A DNA stretch of 64,000 nt from JAGVSZ01 sp963747775 (GCA_963747775.1 CAVVGT010000001.1:372001-436000); one strand, 5' to 3'; positions 43,229 to 52,359 are shown, numbered from the stretch's first letter. A program made the numbers and translations. Notes: a model not told the origin generated them from the sequence alone.

Positions 43229-44414
43229 ATGCAGTACGAGATCCGCGCCATCAAGGGAACCGAAGGGATCGTCCGCCTCGCGCTCGACGCGGCGGACGAG
43301 GCCGCCGCTCGCGACCAGGCGCACGCGCAGGGGTTCACGGTCCTCTCGGCGCGGCCGCGTGGCGTCCTCGGCGGCTTCGCGCTCCCGTGGCGCCGCGGGT
43401 TTCCGCTGCTTCTCTTCAGCCAGGAGCTCCTCGCGCTGCTCTCGGCCGGCCTGTCGCTCGCCGAGGTGTTCGACACGATGGTCGCCAAGGAAACGCGCGC
43501 GGAGAGCCGCAAGCTGCTCGCGGGCGTGCGCGACCGGCTGTTCGAGGGGCGGTCGCTCTCGGCGGCGCTCGGCGAGTATCCGCAGGCGTTTCCGCCGCTC
43601 TACGTCGCGACGGTGCGCGCGGCCGAGCGCACCGGCGACCTGACCGAGGCGCTCGCGCGCTACATCGCCTACCAGGACCGCCTCGACCTGGTCAAGAAGA
43701 AGGTGCTGAGCGCATCGATCTACCCGGTCGTGCTGCTCTTCGTCGGCGGACTGGTCACGCTGTTCCTGCTCGGCTACGTGGTGCCGCGGTTCGCGGGCAT
43801 CTACGACGAAGTCGGGCGCGAGCTGCCGTTCCTCTCGCGCCTGCTGATCGAATGGGGCAAAGTGCTCAACGCGCACGGCGGACTCGTCGCCGCGGCGATC
43901 GTCGCGCTGCTGCGTCGTCGCGGTCGCGCTGCGTGCGCAAGGGCGGCGCGTGTTCACGGCGTGGCTCACGCGCGTGCCGGCGATCGGCGAGCGGGTGCGG
44001 GTCTATCACCTCGCGCGGTTCTACCGCACGGTGGGGATGCTGCTGCGCGGCGGCACGCCGCTCGTCACGTCGCTCGGCATGGTGTCGGGGCTGCTGCCGC
44101 CGGCGCTGCGCGAGCGCCTCGCGCGCGCGACGGTGCGCATCCGCGAGGGCGCGAGCATCTCGACCGCGATGGACGAGTGCGGGCTCGTCACGCCGGTCGC
44201 CAGCCGCATGCTCAGGGTCGGCGAGAAGAGCGGGGACATGGCCGAGATGATGGAGCGCGTCGCCATCTTCCACGACGAGGAGCTGGCGCGCTGGATCGAG
44301 TGGTTCACGCGCCTGTTCGAGCCGCTGCTGATGGCGCTGATCGGCGTCGTCATCGGGGCGATCGTCGTCCTGATGTACCTTCCGGTGTTCGAGCTGGCAG
44401 GGAGCCTGCAATGA
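43229..44414 (+). pseudogene. gspF: Type II secretion inner-membrane protein GspF, with a single-base frameshift
   Basis: The first frame begins MQYEIRAIKGTEGIVRLAL and covers the first GspF domain plus its membrane helix (PVVLLFVGGLVTLFLLGYVVP). Near 43911-43914 one extra base shifts it; the rest (VVAVALRAQG..FTAWLTRVPAIGERVRVYHLARF...MALIGVVIGAIVVLMYLP) is in the next frame to TGA 44414. Joined, it is a normal ~395-residue GspF, the polytopic platform of the T2SS. The second half would be unread unless the shift is a sequencing error. It is the first gene of the compact cluster; gspE begins 7 bp after it. Confidence 0.85.
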
Positions 44415-44420
44415 GCGCGC

Positions 44421-46094
44421 GTGGCGGAGCTGACCTTCACGCCGGAGGACGTGCGTCGCGCCCGCGCGGCCGCCACGGCGCGCCAGACGAGCGTCGTCGG
44501 CGCGCTCGAGGAGGCCGCGGGACTCGCCGCGCCCGAGTTCGCGGCGCGGCTCGCCGCGAGCTTCGGGTATCCGCTGGCGTCGATCGACGACCTGTACCGC
44601 TGGGAGCCGGCCTTCGATCTACTGCCGTTCGCCGAAGCGCTGAAGGCGCAGGCCCTGCTGTTTCGCGACGAGGCGGGGTCGCTGCGACTGGTCATCGGCG
44701 ACCCGTTCGACGCCACGCGCCTCGCGTGGGCGGAAGAGCGCGTCGCGGCGCCGTTCGAGCCGTGCCTCGCGCATCATGCGGACATCGCCGCGTTCCTGTC
44801 GCGCCAGGAGGAGGGGGCCTCCGCGATGGCGAGCGTGCTGCGCGAGGCGGGCGGCGTGGCGCGTCTCGACGCCGGGGTCGAGGACCTCTCGTTCAAGGCG
44901 ATCTCCGAGGACGCGAGCCCGGTGGTCAAGCTCGCGCGCTCGACGCTGTACGACGCGCTGAAGACGGGCGCCTCCGACATCCATCTCGAAACCGACGCTG
45001 TGGGTCTCACGATCAAGTACCGGATCGACGGCGTGCTGAACACCGTCGGCACGCTCGCGGGCCTCGAGCTTGCCGAGCAGGTCATCTCGCGCGTGAAAGT
45101 CGTTGCCGAGCTCGACATCGCCGAGCGACGCGTGCCGCAGGACGGGCGATTCAAGGTGAGCGTGCGCGGCCGCGAGATCGACGTCCGCGTCTCGATCATG
45201 CCGTCGATTTTCGGCGAGGACGCGGTGCTGCGCATTCTCGACAAGCAGGCGCTCGCCGACGAGGTGCGCGGCCTCACGCTCGACAGTCTCGGCGTCGACG
45301 CCGCCGACCGGACGCTCGTGCGCCGGCTCGCCACGGAGCCCTACGGCATGCTGCTCGTGACCGGCCCGACCGGCAGCGGCAAGACGACGACCCTTTACGC
45401 GACGATCTCGGAGATCAACCACGGCCGCGACAAGATCGTCACGATCGAGGACCCGGTCGAATACCGCCTGCCGGGCGTGCTCCAGATCCCGGTGAACGAG
45501 AAGAAAGGACTCACCTTCGCGCGCGGCCTGCGCTCGATCCTGCGCCACGATCCGGACCGCATCATGGTGGGCGAGATCCGCGACGCGGAGACCGCGCAGA
45601 TCGCGATTCAGGCCGCGCTGACCGGCCACCTCGTGTTCACCACCGTGCACGCGAACAACGTGTTTGACGTGCTCGGGCGCTTCACGCACATGGAAGTCGA
45701 CCCGTACAGCTTCGTGTCAGCGCTGAACGGTGTGGTCGCCCAGCGCCTGGTGCGCGTGAACTGCCCGCACTGCGCGGTCGAGGACCGTCCGGGCGAGGCG
45801 CTGCTGCGCGAATCGGGGCTCGACCCGGACAAGGTTGCCGGCTTCGATTTCCGCTCCGGGCGCGGCTGCGGGCAGTGCCGCGGCACCGGCTACAAGGGCC
45901 GCCGCGCGATCACGGAGATCATGACGCTCACCGACGAGCTGCGCGAGATGATCGTCGCGCGCGAGCCGATCCGCGCGCTGAAGGACAAGGCGCGCGCGAA
46001 CGGCACGCGATTCCTGCGCGACTCGGCGCTCGCGCTCGTGCGCGCGGGCGTGACCAACCTCCAGGAGATCAACCGTGTCACCTTTGTGGCGTGA
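44421..46094 (+). CDS. gspE: Type II secretion / pilus assembly ATPase GspE
   Basis: 557 residues with a GTG start 7 bp after gspF. N1-domain-like region, then GASDIHLE, Walker A GPTGSGKTTTL (near residue 314), Asp box (IVTIEDPVEYRLPG), Walker B IMVGEIRDAETAQIA, His box GHLVFTTVHANN, and a zinc tetracysteine (CPHC near 447, CGQC near 482). It hydrolyses ATP at the inner membrane to drive pseudopilus extension. All motifs are intact. The 3' end overlaps the next gene by 20 bp. Confidence 0.93.
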   Translation: MAELTFTPEDVRRARAAATARQTSVVGALEEAAGLAAPEFAARLAASFGYPLASIDDLYRWEPAFDLLPFAEALKAQALLFRDEAGSLRLVIGDPFDATRLAWAEERVAAPFEPCLAHHADIAAFLSRQEEGASAMASVLREAGGVARLDAGVEDLSFKAISEDASPVVKLARSTLYDALKTGASDIHLETDAVGLTIKYRIDGVLNTVGTLAGLELAEQVISRVKVVAELDIAERRVPQDGRFKVSVRGREIDVRVSIMPSIFGEDAVLRILDKQALADEVRGLTLDSLGVDAADRTLVRRLATEPYGMLLVTGPTGSGKTTTLYATISEINHGRDKIVTIEDPVEYRLPGVLQIPVNEKKGLTFARGLRSILRHDPDRIMVGEIRDAETAQIAIQAALTGHLVFTTVHANNVFDVLGRFTHMEVDPYSFVSALNGVVAQRLVRVNCPHCAVEDRPGEALLRESGLDPDKVAGFDFRSGRGCGQCRGTGYKGRRAITEIMTLTDELREMIVAREPIRALKDKARANGTRFLRDSALALVRAGVTNLQEINRVTFVA

Positions 46095-46863
46095 CCGGAT
46101 CGAGATCTTCCTCGCGCCGGATCGCGTAGATCTCACGCGCGTCGCGCGGGGTTTGCGGCCGCAGCCCGGGCTCACGCACTCGCAGCCCTGCGAGCCGCGT
46201 CCGGCTGGCGACGAGGCGAGCGCGGTCGAGGCGCTCGGGCGCGCGCTCGGCGCGCTCGCGTGGAAGAGCGCCGACGCGTCGGTCACCCTCTCGAATCACT
46301 TCGTGCGGCTCGCGCTGGTTCCCGGCGCGGGCGAGGTCGCGCGTGGCGCCGAGCGCCTTGCGCTCGCACGGCATCAGTTGCGGCTCGTGTACGGCGAGCG
46401 CGCCGACGCATGGGAGGCGGTCCTCGGCGAGCCGGGCGGCGGTTCGGGCGTCGCCGCCGCGATCGACTCGGCGCTGGTTGTCGCGCTGCGCGACGCACTC
46501 GCGGCTGGAAACATCGCGCTGCGGGCGATGCGGCCTTTTCTCGCGGAGGCGTTCAACAGCGCGCGCGCGTTCCTCGCGCCCGGCCCGGCTTGGCTCGCGG
46601 TCGTCGAGCCGGGTCGCGTGTGCGTCACCCACCTCGACGGCACGCGCTGGCTGGCGCTGCGCAGCCAGCGCGTCCAAGGCGCGCCGGAGGCGTCGCTGCC
46701 ACTCGTTCTAGAGCAATGCCGGCTCGCGGGCGGCATCGAGGCGGACACCGCGGAGGTCTGCGTCGTGGCGCGGGACGCATGGCCGGGCGATCTCGCGCCG
46801 GCGGGACGCTGGCGCTTCCGCACGATCCCGGCGCCGGCGGCGCGCGAGCGGGCGAGCGCATGA
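46075..46863 (+). CDS. PilM/GspL-like cytoplasmic assembly protein
   Basis: 262 residues with GTG start inside the end of gspE. Sequence is weakly conserved: an N-terminal half resembling the actin-like fold of PilM/GspL (VRLALVPGAG, IDSALVVALRDAL) and a C-terminal part (AWLAVVEPGRVCVTHLDGTRWLALRSQRV) with the strand pattern of that fold. No membrane helix, unlike GspL, so it is more PilM-like, anchored by the PilN-like protein that follows (ATGA overlap). Assignment rests largely on gene order. Confidence 0.6.
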   Translation: MSPLWRDRIEIFLAPDRVDLTRVARGLRPQPGLTHSQPCEPRPAGDEASAVEALGRALGALAWKSADASVTLSNHFVRLALVPGAGEVARGAERLALARHQLRLVYGERADAWEAVLGEPGGGSGVAAAIDSALVVALRDALAAGNIALRAMRPFLAEAFNSARAFLAPGPAWLAVVEPGRVCVTHLDGTRWLALRSQRVQGAPEASLPLVLEQCRLAGGIEADTAEVCVVARDAWPGDLAPAGRWRFRTIPAPAARERASA

Positions 46864-47450
46864 GGCCGCGCCTGCACCTCGACTTCGTTCGGCCGCACGC
46901 GCCGCGGATCTGGCTCGGCGCAGCCCTCCTCGCCGCGGGCGTATTCGCGGCGGTCGCGACGCTCGCCGAGTACCGCATGCTCGCCGGGGAAGCCGTGCGT
47001 CTCGAGGCACGCATCGCCGACACGCAGCGCATGGCGCGGCGCGAGCTGCCGCGCCTGCGTCAGGCGGCGCTCGATCCGAAGGCGCTCGCGGACGAAGTGC
47101 GCAACGCGAACGTGGTGCTCGCACAGCTCACGATTCCCTGGGACGCGCTCTTCAGCGAGATCGAGGCGGCCGGCGACCGGACGATCGCGCTGCTCTCGAT
47201 CCAGCCCGACGCGGGAACGCGCGCCCTGCGCGTCACCGGCGAGGCACGGCGCTTCGAGGACGTGCTCGCGTACGTGGGCCGGCTCGAGCAGCGCCCCGGG
47301 ATCGCGAACGTGTTCCTCGCGAGTCACGAGCTGCGCCAGGGCGGCGCACAGCGGCCCGTTGCGTTCGCGCTGATCGCGCAGTGGGTCGATGGAAGCGGGA
47401 AGCAGGACGCCGGAAACGGAGAACGCGCGGGCGATGGCAAGACTCAGTGA
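46860..47450 (+). CDS. PilN-like inner-membrane assembly protein
   Basis: 196 residues. A short cytoplasmic N-terminus (MRPRLHLDFVRPHAPR) is followed by a membrane helix (WLGAALLAAGVFAAVATLA) and a periplasmic coiled coil plus ferredoxin-like domain (VRLEARIADTQ..., LRVTGEARRFEDVLAYVGRLEQRPG). That is the PilN layout, whose N-terminal peptide docks on PilM. Overlaps the previous stop (ATGA) and the PilO-like gene that follows. Confidence 0.7.
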   Translation: MRPRLHLDFVRPHAPRIWLGAALLAAGVFAAVATLAEYRMLAGEAVRLEARIADTQRMARRELPRLRQAALDPKALADEVRNANVVLAQLTIPWDALFSEIEAAGDRTIALLSIQPDAGTRALRVTGEARRFEDVLAYVGRLEQRPGIANVFLASHELRQGGAQRPVAFALIAQWVDGSGKQDAGNGERAGDGKTQ

Positions 47451-47991
47451 CCTGCTGAAGCTCGGACTGCTGCGCGAGGAGCTGGAGCGCCTCGGGTGGC
47501 CGGGCATCGTCGGACTCGGGCTGCTCGCGTTCGCGGCAATGATCGCCGTGTCGGCGCTCCTGCCGCTGCAGGGCGAGGTGGCGCAGCTGCGCGATGCGGC
47601 CGATGCGCTCCAGCGCCGCATCGGGGGCGGCGAGCGCGCGGGCGGGCGCCCCCAGGCACAGGAACAGCTCGCGACCTTCTACGCGTTCTTCCCGCCGTCC
47701 GATTCGTCGCCCGACTGGCTCGGCCGCATCCATGCGATCGCGCAGGCGAAAGGCGTGCAGCTCCAGTCGGGCGAGTACCGGCTGGAACGCGCCGCGAGTC
47801 CGCGCCTGCGGCGCTACCAGATGACGCTGCCGGTGCAAGGCACCTACGCGCAGATCCGCGGGTTTGTGGGCGAGGTGCTCGAGCAGGTGCCCGCGGCCGT
47901 GCTCGAGGAGGTGAGCCTGAAGCGCGAGAACGTGGAGACCCAGCGCGTGGAAGCGCGCGTCCGGCTCACCTTGTACCTGGGGAGCGCGTGA
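47434..47991 (+). CDS. PilO/GspM-like inner-membrane assembly protein
   Basis: 185 residues from ATG 47434. Single N-terminal membrane helix (IVGLGLLAFAAMIAVSALL), coiled coil (GEVAQLRDAADALQRRI) and a ferredoxin-like domain (YQMTLPVQGTYAQIRGFVGEVLEQVP). In type IV pili PilO pairs with PilN in the periplasm. It overlaps the PilN-like gene by 17 bp and shares TGATG with the next gene. A longer start at 47389 is possible. Confidence 0.7.
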   Translation: MARLSDLLKLGLLREELERLGWPGIVGLGLLAFAAMIAVSALLPLQGEVAQLRDAADALQRRIGGGERAGGRPQAQEQLATFYAFFPPSDSSPDWLGRIHAIAQAKGVQLQSGEYRLERAASPRLRRYQMTLPVQGTYAQIRGFVGEVLEQVPAAVLEEVSLKRENVETQRVEARVRLTLYLGSA

Positions 47992-48506
47992 TGGCCCTGC
48001 CCCCGCGCACCCGCTGGTTCCTGCTCGGAATCGCGCTCGCGCTCGCCCTCGTCGCGGCGCGTCTCGTCGGGCGCGAGGACGAAGGCCCGCCGCCGGCAGC
48101 GCCTGCGGCGCACACACCGGGCACGGCGAGCGAACGGCCGGGCGAGCGGGTCGAGATCGATCTCGACCGCCTCGCCGCGCGCAAGGGCGTCGCGCCCGCG
48201 AGCGACCCGTTCCGTGCGCTCAAGTGGCAGTCGGTCGCGCAGGAGGAGGCGCGCAAGAACGCGCCGCCCCCGCCTCCGCCGCCCCCGCCTCAGGCGCCGC
48301 CCCTGCCGTTCACGTACATGGGCAAGCTCATCGAAGACGGCCGGATCGTCGTGTTCCTCACGCAGGGCGACCGCAACCACATCGTGCGTCAGGGCGACAC
48401 GATCGACGGCACCTATCGGGTCGACGCCGTCACCGAGCAGAGCGTCGCGCTCACCTACCTGCCGCTCAAGCAGAAGCAGGAACTCGCTCTCGGAGGCGCT
48501 CAATGA
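47991..48506 (+). CDS. PilP/GspC-like periplasmic linker protein
   Basis: 171 residues. An N-terminal membrane helix (WFLLGIALALALVAARLVG) is followed by a disordered linker that includes a run of nine or more Pro (NAPPPPPPPPPQAPP), and a C-terminal HR/PilP-like beta domain (FTYMGKLIEDGRIVVFLTQGDRNHIVRQGD). This domain in GspC and PilP binds the N0 domain of the secretin. It sits exactly between the PilO-like gene and gspD, as pilP does before pilQ. Confidence 0.75.
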   Translation: MALPPRTRWFLLGIALALALVAARLVGREDEGPPPAAPAAHTPGTASERPGERVEIDLDRLAARKGVAPASDPFRALKWQSVAQEEARKNAPPPPPPPPPQAPPLPFTYMGKLIEDGRIVVFLTQGDRNHIVRQGDTIDGTYRVDAVTEQSVALTYLPLKQKQELALGGAQ

Positions 48507-50734
48507 GACCGTTCAAAGGGGTCGAGCTCGCACTGTGCATGCTGCTCGCCGCGTGCAACACCATCCCCGCCGTCGACGACGCCAAGAAGCTCATCGCCGA
48601 CGGCCGGACCGAAGAGGGGCTCGCTAAGCTCGAGCAGGCCGTACGCGACAACCCGAACAACGCGCAGGCGCTGGGCACGTACCTGAACGCCCGCGAGGCC
48701 TACGTGATCGAGCTGGTGCGGCAGGCCGATGCGGCGCGGCTCTTCGGCGACATCACCTCGGCCGAGGTGCTGTACCAGCAGGCGCTCCGCATCGACCCGG
48801 GCAGCGCGCTCGCCCGCAGCGGGCTCCAGACCCTCGAGCGCGATCGGCGCGCTGCCGCCCTCGCGACGGAGGCGGAGACCGCGCTCAAGGCCGGGCGAAC
48901 CGCCGACGCCGAGACCCGGGCGAAGACCGCTCTGGCGGAGAACCCGGCCAACCGGACCGCCCGCGCGGTGCTGCGCCAGATCGCCGAGCGGCAGGCGCAG
49001 ATCCAGGTCGCGGCGCCCGAGCTCAAGGCGGCGCTCGACAAGCCGATCACGCTCGAGTTCCGCGACGCCAACATCCGCTCGGTGTTCGAGGCGATCTCGC
49101 GCTCGCTCGGCATCAATTTCGTGCTGGATCGCGACGTACGCCAGGATCTGCGCGTGACGATCTTCGTGCGCAACACGAACCTCGACGACGTGCTGAAGAT
49201 CCTGCTCACGACCAACCAGCTCGATCGCAAGGTCATCAACGACAACTCGCTGCTGATCTATCCGAACACGCCGGCGAAGCAGAAGGACTACCAGGCGCTC
49301 GCGGTGCGCGGGTTCTACCTCACCAACGCGGACGTGAAGCAGACCGCGGCGATGATCCGCGCCATCGTCAAGACGCGCGACCTCTACATCGACGAGAAGC
49401 TGAACCTCCTGGTGATGCGCGACACGCCGGATGCGATCCGGCTGGCCGAGCAGCTCGTGGCGACCCAGGACCTCGGCGAGCCCGAGGTGGTGCTGCAGGT
49501 GGAGGTGCTCGAGGTCGCCTCCAGCAAGCTGCAGGAGATCGGCTTGCGGTATCCGGATGCGATCCGTTACGGCCTGCTGCCGACCGATCCTGCCACGACG
49601 ACGATACCGGCGCTCATCAACCTGCGCGACATGAGCGGGCTCACGTTCTTCACCACCAACCCGCTCGTGGTGCTCAACCTGCGCCAGACCGACGGCGCGA
49701 CCAACTTGCTCGCCAACCCACGCATCCGCGTGAAGAACCGCGACAAGGCGAAGATACACATCGGCGAGAAGGTCCCGGTGATCACCACGACCTCGACCGC
49801 GAACGTCGGCGTGTCGTCCTCGGTCAGCTACCTCGACACCGGCCTGAAGCTCGACGTCGAGCCCAACATCTACCTCGACGACCAGGTGGCGATCAAGGTG
49901 CAGCTCGAGGTGTCGAACATCATCGAGCAGCTCAACGTCTCGGGCACGATCGCCTACCGGCTCGGCACCCGCAACACCGCGACCACGCTGCGCCTGCACG
50001 ACGGCGAGACGCAGGTGCTCGCCGGCCTGATCAGCGACGAGGATCGCCGTGCGGCGAACAAGCTTCCGGGCCTCGCCGAGCTGCCGCTGCTCGGGCGGTT
50101 GTTCTCGAGCAACCTCGACGAGCGCAAGAAGACCGACATCGTGATGCTGATCACGCCGCGCGTGGTGCGCAGCCTCGCGCGCCGTGACGGCACGGCGGCG
50201 GAATTCCCCGCCGGCACCGACGCCAACCCCGGCGCGCCGGCGATGCAGCTCCGGCCGACCGGGGCGCGTTCGCTTTCGCTCGCGCCGGGCACGGGCGCGG
50301 CTGCTTCGCCCGCAGCGCCGGGTGCGCCCGCAGCGGCAGGTGCGCCCGCAGCGGCGGTCACGCAGGGCCGGTCCGTGAGCCTGCTGTGGGCGGCGCCGTC
50401 GCAGGCGGTCGTCGGTCGCGAGTTGACGATCAACGTCGGCATCCCGCCCGGCGCGGAGGCGCGCGCCGCACGGCTCGAGATCGCATTCGACCCGAAGGTT
50501 CTCCAGGCGCTCGGCGGCGCACCGCTCGGCGAAGGCCGGATCGCCGTCGACGTGCAGGGCCCGGTCGCGGCGGGCGCGTCGGCGGCTCCGACGGAGCTGC
50601 GCTTCCGCGTGCTCGCGACGGCCCCGACCTCCACGCAGCTGCGCATCGAGGGCGCCGGCGGGATCGACTTCGGCGGCGCGCCGGTCAGCGTCATCACGCC
50701 CGGCGCCCATACCGTAAACGTCGTTGCGCAGTGA
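48503..50734 (+). CDS. gspD: Secretin GspD/PilQ with TPR N-terminus and cohesin-like C-terminus
   Basis: 743 residues. Lipobox LAAC (Cys18) predicts an outer-membrane lipoprotein. Residues about 30-160 are TPR-like helices (LAKLEQAVRDNPNNAQALG, LYQQALRIDPGSALA). STN/N0-type and N1 domains follow (ITLEFRDANIRSVFEAISR, VRGFYLTNADVKQTAAMIRAIV), then the secretin barrel (VEVLEVASSKLQEIG...LQLEVSNI..., LAGLISDEDRRA, GRLFSSN..KKTDIVMLITPRVV). After an Ala/Pro linker, a ~120-residue beta domain (LLWAAPSQAVVGRELTINVG ... FDPKVLQ) resembles a cohesin. It forms the outer-membrane gate. Confidence 0.88.
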   Translation: MRPFKGVELALCMLLAACNTIPAVDDAKKLIADGRTEEGLAKLEQAVRDNPNNAQALGTYLNAREAYVIELVRQADAARLFGDITSAEVLYQQALRIDPGSALARSGLQTLERDRRAAALATEAETALKAGRTADAETRAKTALAENPANRTARAVLRQIAERQAQIQVAAPELKAALDKPITLEFRDANIRSVFEAISRSLGINFVLDRDVRQDLRVTIFVRNTNLDDVLKILLTTNQLDRKVINDNSLLIYPNTPAKQKDYQALAVRGFYLTNADVKQTAAMIRAIVKTRDLYIDEKLNLLVMRDTPDAIRLAEQLVATQDLGEPEVVLQVEVLEVASSKLQEIGLRYPDAIRYGLLPTDPATTTIPALINLRDMSGLTFFTTNPLVVLNLRQTDGATNLLANPRIRVKNRDKAKIHIGEKVPVITTTSTANVGVSSSVSYLDTGLKLDVEPNIYLDDQVAIKVQLEVSNIIEQLNVSGTIAYRLGTRNTATTLRLHDGETQVLAGLISDEDRRAANKLPGLAELPLLGRLFSSNLDERKKTDIVMLITPRVVRSLARRDGTAAEFPAGTDANPGAPAMQLRPTGARSLSLAPGTGAAASPAAPGAPAAAGAPAAAVTQGRSVSLLWAAPSQAVVGRELTINVGIPPGAEARAARLEIAFDPKVLQALGGAPLGEGRIAVDVQGPVAAGASAAPTELRFRVLATAPTSTQLRIEGAGGIDFGGAPVSVITPGAHTVNVVAQ

Positions 50735-51219
50735 TGGCATTCGCTTCGAAGCCGCGCGGCTTCACGCTCATCGAGCTGGTCGTCACCGTCGCGATCATCG
50801 GGATCCTCGTCTCGGCGGCGCTGCCGCTCGCCGAGCTCACGGTCCGGCGCGCGAAGGAGCACGAGCTGCGCCAGTCGCTGCGCCAGATCCGCACCGCGCT
50901 CGACGAGTACAAGCGCGCCGGTGACGAGGGGCGCATCGTGCGCAAGGCCGACGAGTCGGGCTATCCGCCTTCACTCGACGTTCTCGTCGAAGGCGTGCCG
51001 GACGCGAAGGACCCGGGGAAGAAGCGGCTCATCTATTTCCTGCGCCGCGTGCCGCCCGATCCGCTCGGCGAGGATGCCACGCTTCCCGCCGCGCGAAGCT
51101 GGGGCCTGCGGAGCTACGAGAGCACGCATGACGCGCCGCGCGAGGGGAAAGATGTGTACGACGTGTATTCGCTCGCGCCGGGCGTGGGGCTGAACGGCGT
51201 CGCGTATCGACTGTGGTGA
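50734..51219 (+). CDS. Prepilin-type protein (pseudopilin 1)
   Basis: 161 residues. Leader KPRG | FTLIELVVTVAIIGILV with Glu at +5, then an amphipathic helix (ELRQSLRQIRTALDEYKRAGDEG) and a GspG-like C-terminal domain (PPSLDVLVEGVPD..., YFLRRVPPDPLG). It overlaps the secretin stop (TGATG) and the next gene. It is a GspG/major-type pseudopilin variant lacking the classic Ca2+ tail. Confidence 0.85.
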   Translation: MAFASKPRGFTLIELVVTVAIIGILVSAALPLAELTVRRAKEHELRQSLRQIRTALDEYKRAGDEGRIVRKADESGYPPSLDVLVEGVPDAKDPGKKRLIYFLRRVPPDPLGEDATLPAARSWGLRSYESTHDAPREGKDVYDVYSLAPGVGLNGVAYRLW

Positions 51220-51632
51220 TGCGGGAAGCGGGGATCGCGAAGCGGAATGCCGGCGCAAAGCGGTCGCTTCGCGGGTTCACGCTCATCGAGCTGCTGGTCG
51301 TCATGGCGATCATCGCGACGCTGCTGACGATCGCGCTGCCGCGCTACTTCGGCAGCGTGGAGCGGTCGAAGGAGGCGACCCTCAAGCAGTCGCTCGCGGT
51401 CATGCGCGACGCGATCGACAAGCACTACGCCGACACCGGCCGGTATCCCGATGCGCTCGAGGAACTCGTGTCCAAGAAGTACATCCGCGCCTTACCGGTC
51501 GATCCGGTCACCGAGAGCGCGACGACCTGGGTTATCGTTCCCCCCGCCGAGGGCGTGAAGGGAGGCGTCTACGACGTGAAGAGCGGCGCGCCCGGGAAGG
51601 CGGGCGACGGCACCGCTTTTGCCGATCTCTAG
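51219..51632 (+). CDS. Prepilin-type protein (pseudopilin 2)
   Basis: 137 residues. Leader SLRG | FTLIELLVVMAIIATLL with Glu at +5, followed by LPRYFGSVERSKEATLKQSLAVMRDAIDKHYADTGRYPDALEELV, closely GspG-like, and YDVKSG near the end. Shares TGATG with the previous gene; the next gene starts one base after its stop. Likely a structural pseudopilin for this locus. Confidence 0.87.
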   Translation: MREAGIAKRNAGAKRSLRGFTLIELLVVMAIIATLLTIALPRYFGSVERSKEATLKQSLAVMRDAIDKHYADTGRYPDALEELVSKKYIRALPVDPVTESATTWVIVPPAEGVKGGVYDVKSGAPGKAGDGTAFADL

Positions 51633-51633
51633 G

Positions 51634-52359
51634 ATGGCAGCGGAGCGCGGATTCACCTACGTCGGGCTGCTCATCGCCGTCGCGCTCGCGGGCGTCGCGC
51701 TCGCCGTGGCGGGAACGCTGTGGAGCACGACCTCTAAGCGCGACAAGGAGCACGAGCTGCTCTTCGTCGGCGACCAGTATCGGCGCGCGATCGGCTCGTA
51801 CTACGAGGGCACGCCCGGCGCAAAGCGCTATCCGCAGCGGCTCGAGGACCTGCTCGAGGACAAGCGCCTCGCCGTCACGCGGCGGCATCTGCGCCAGGTC
51901 TACCCCGACCCCATGACCGGCCAGCCCAATTGGGAGCTGGTGCGCCTGCCCGACGGCGCGATTGTCGGCGTGCGCAGCCGGTCGGACGCGAAGCCAATGA
52001 AGGTCGCGAACTTCGCGCCGAGCGACGAGTCTTTCGCGGCCGCCGCCTCCTACCGCGACTGGGTGTTCGCGTACGCGCCGCAGGGCGGCGGCGGCAAGCC
52101 GGCCGCGCCGGTGATCCCGGGGGGGACCTCCTCCTCGACTACGGCGCCCGCTTTCGGCGCGCCGGCGGCGGAGGTTCCGCTGCCGCGGCGACAAGCGGCG
52201 CAGGTGCCCCGCGATCCCGCTGTGTGCGGCGCCGCGCGCGCGAGCGACCTGCGCGACTGCAGCCGCGCCGGATTCACCGACGAGACGCTGCTCGAGGAGT
52301 GCCGGCAGGTCGCCGCGCGACGCTATCGCGCGTGTCTCGCCGGTGGCACCGCCGAGTAG
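51634..52359 (+). CDS. Atypical prepilin-type protein lacking Glu+5 (pseudopilin 3)
   Basis: 241 residues. Leader ERG | FTYVGLLIAVALAGVALAV: the processing Gly is kept, but position +5 is Gly rather than Glu. GTLWSTTSKRDKEHELLFVGDQYRRAIGSYYE follows, then a ~130-residue globular region, a Pro-rich linker and a small Cys-containing end (VCGAARASDLRDCSRAG...ECRQVAARRYRAC, five Cys). Absence of Glu+5 is known for the tip protein GspK, so this may cap the pseudopilus. It is convergent with the methyltransferase gene, with no gap. Confidence 0.82.
   Translation: MAAERGFTYVGLLIAVALAGVALAVAGTLWSTTSKRDKEHELLFVGDQYRRAIGSYYEGTPGAKRYPQRLEDLLEDKRLAVTRRHLRQVYPDPMTGQPNWELVRLPDGAIVGVRSRSDAKPMKVANFAPSDESFAAAASYRDWVFAYAPQGGGGKPAAPVIPGGTSSSTTAPAFGAPAAEVPLPRRQAAQVPRDPAVCGAARASDLRDCSRAGFTDETLLEECRQVAARRYRACLAGGTAE

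Noticed and set aside
48500..50740. 746-codon minus-strand frame opposite the secretin
   Set aside because: It is the shadow of the secretin gene; it has no recognisable domain or ribosome site.
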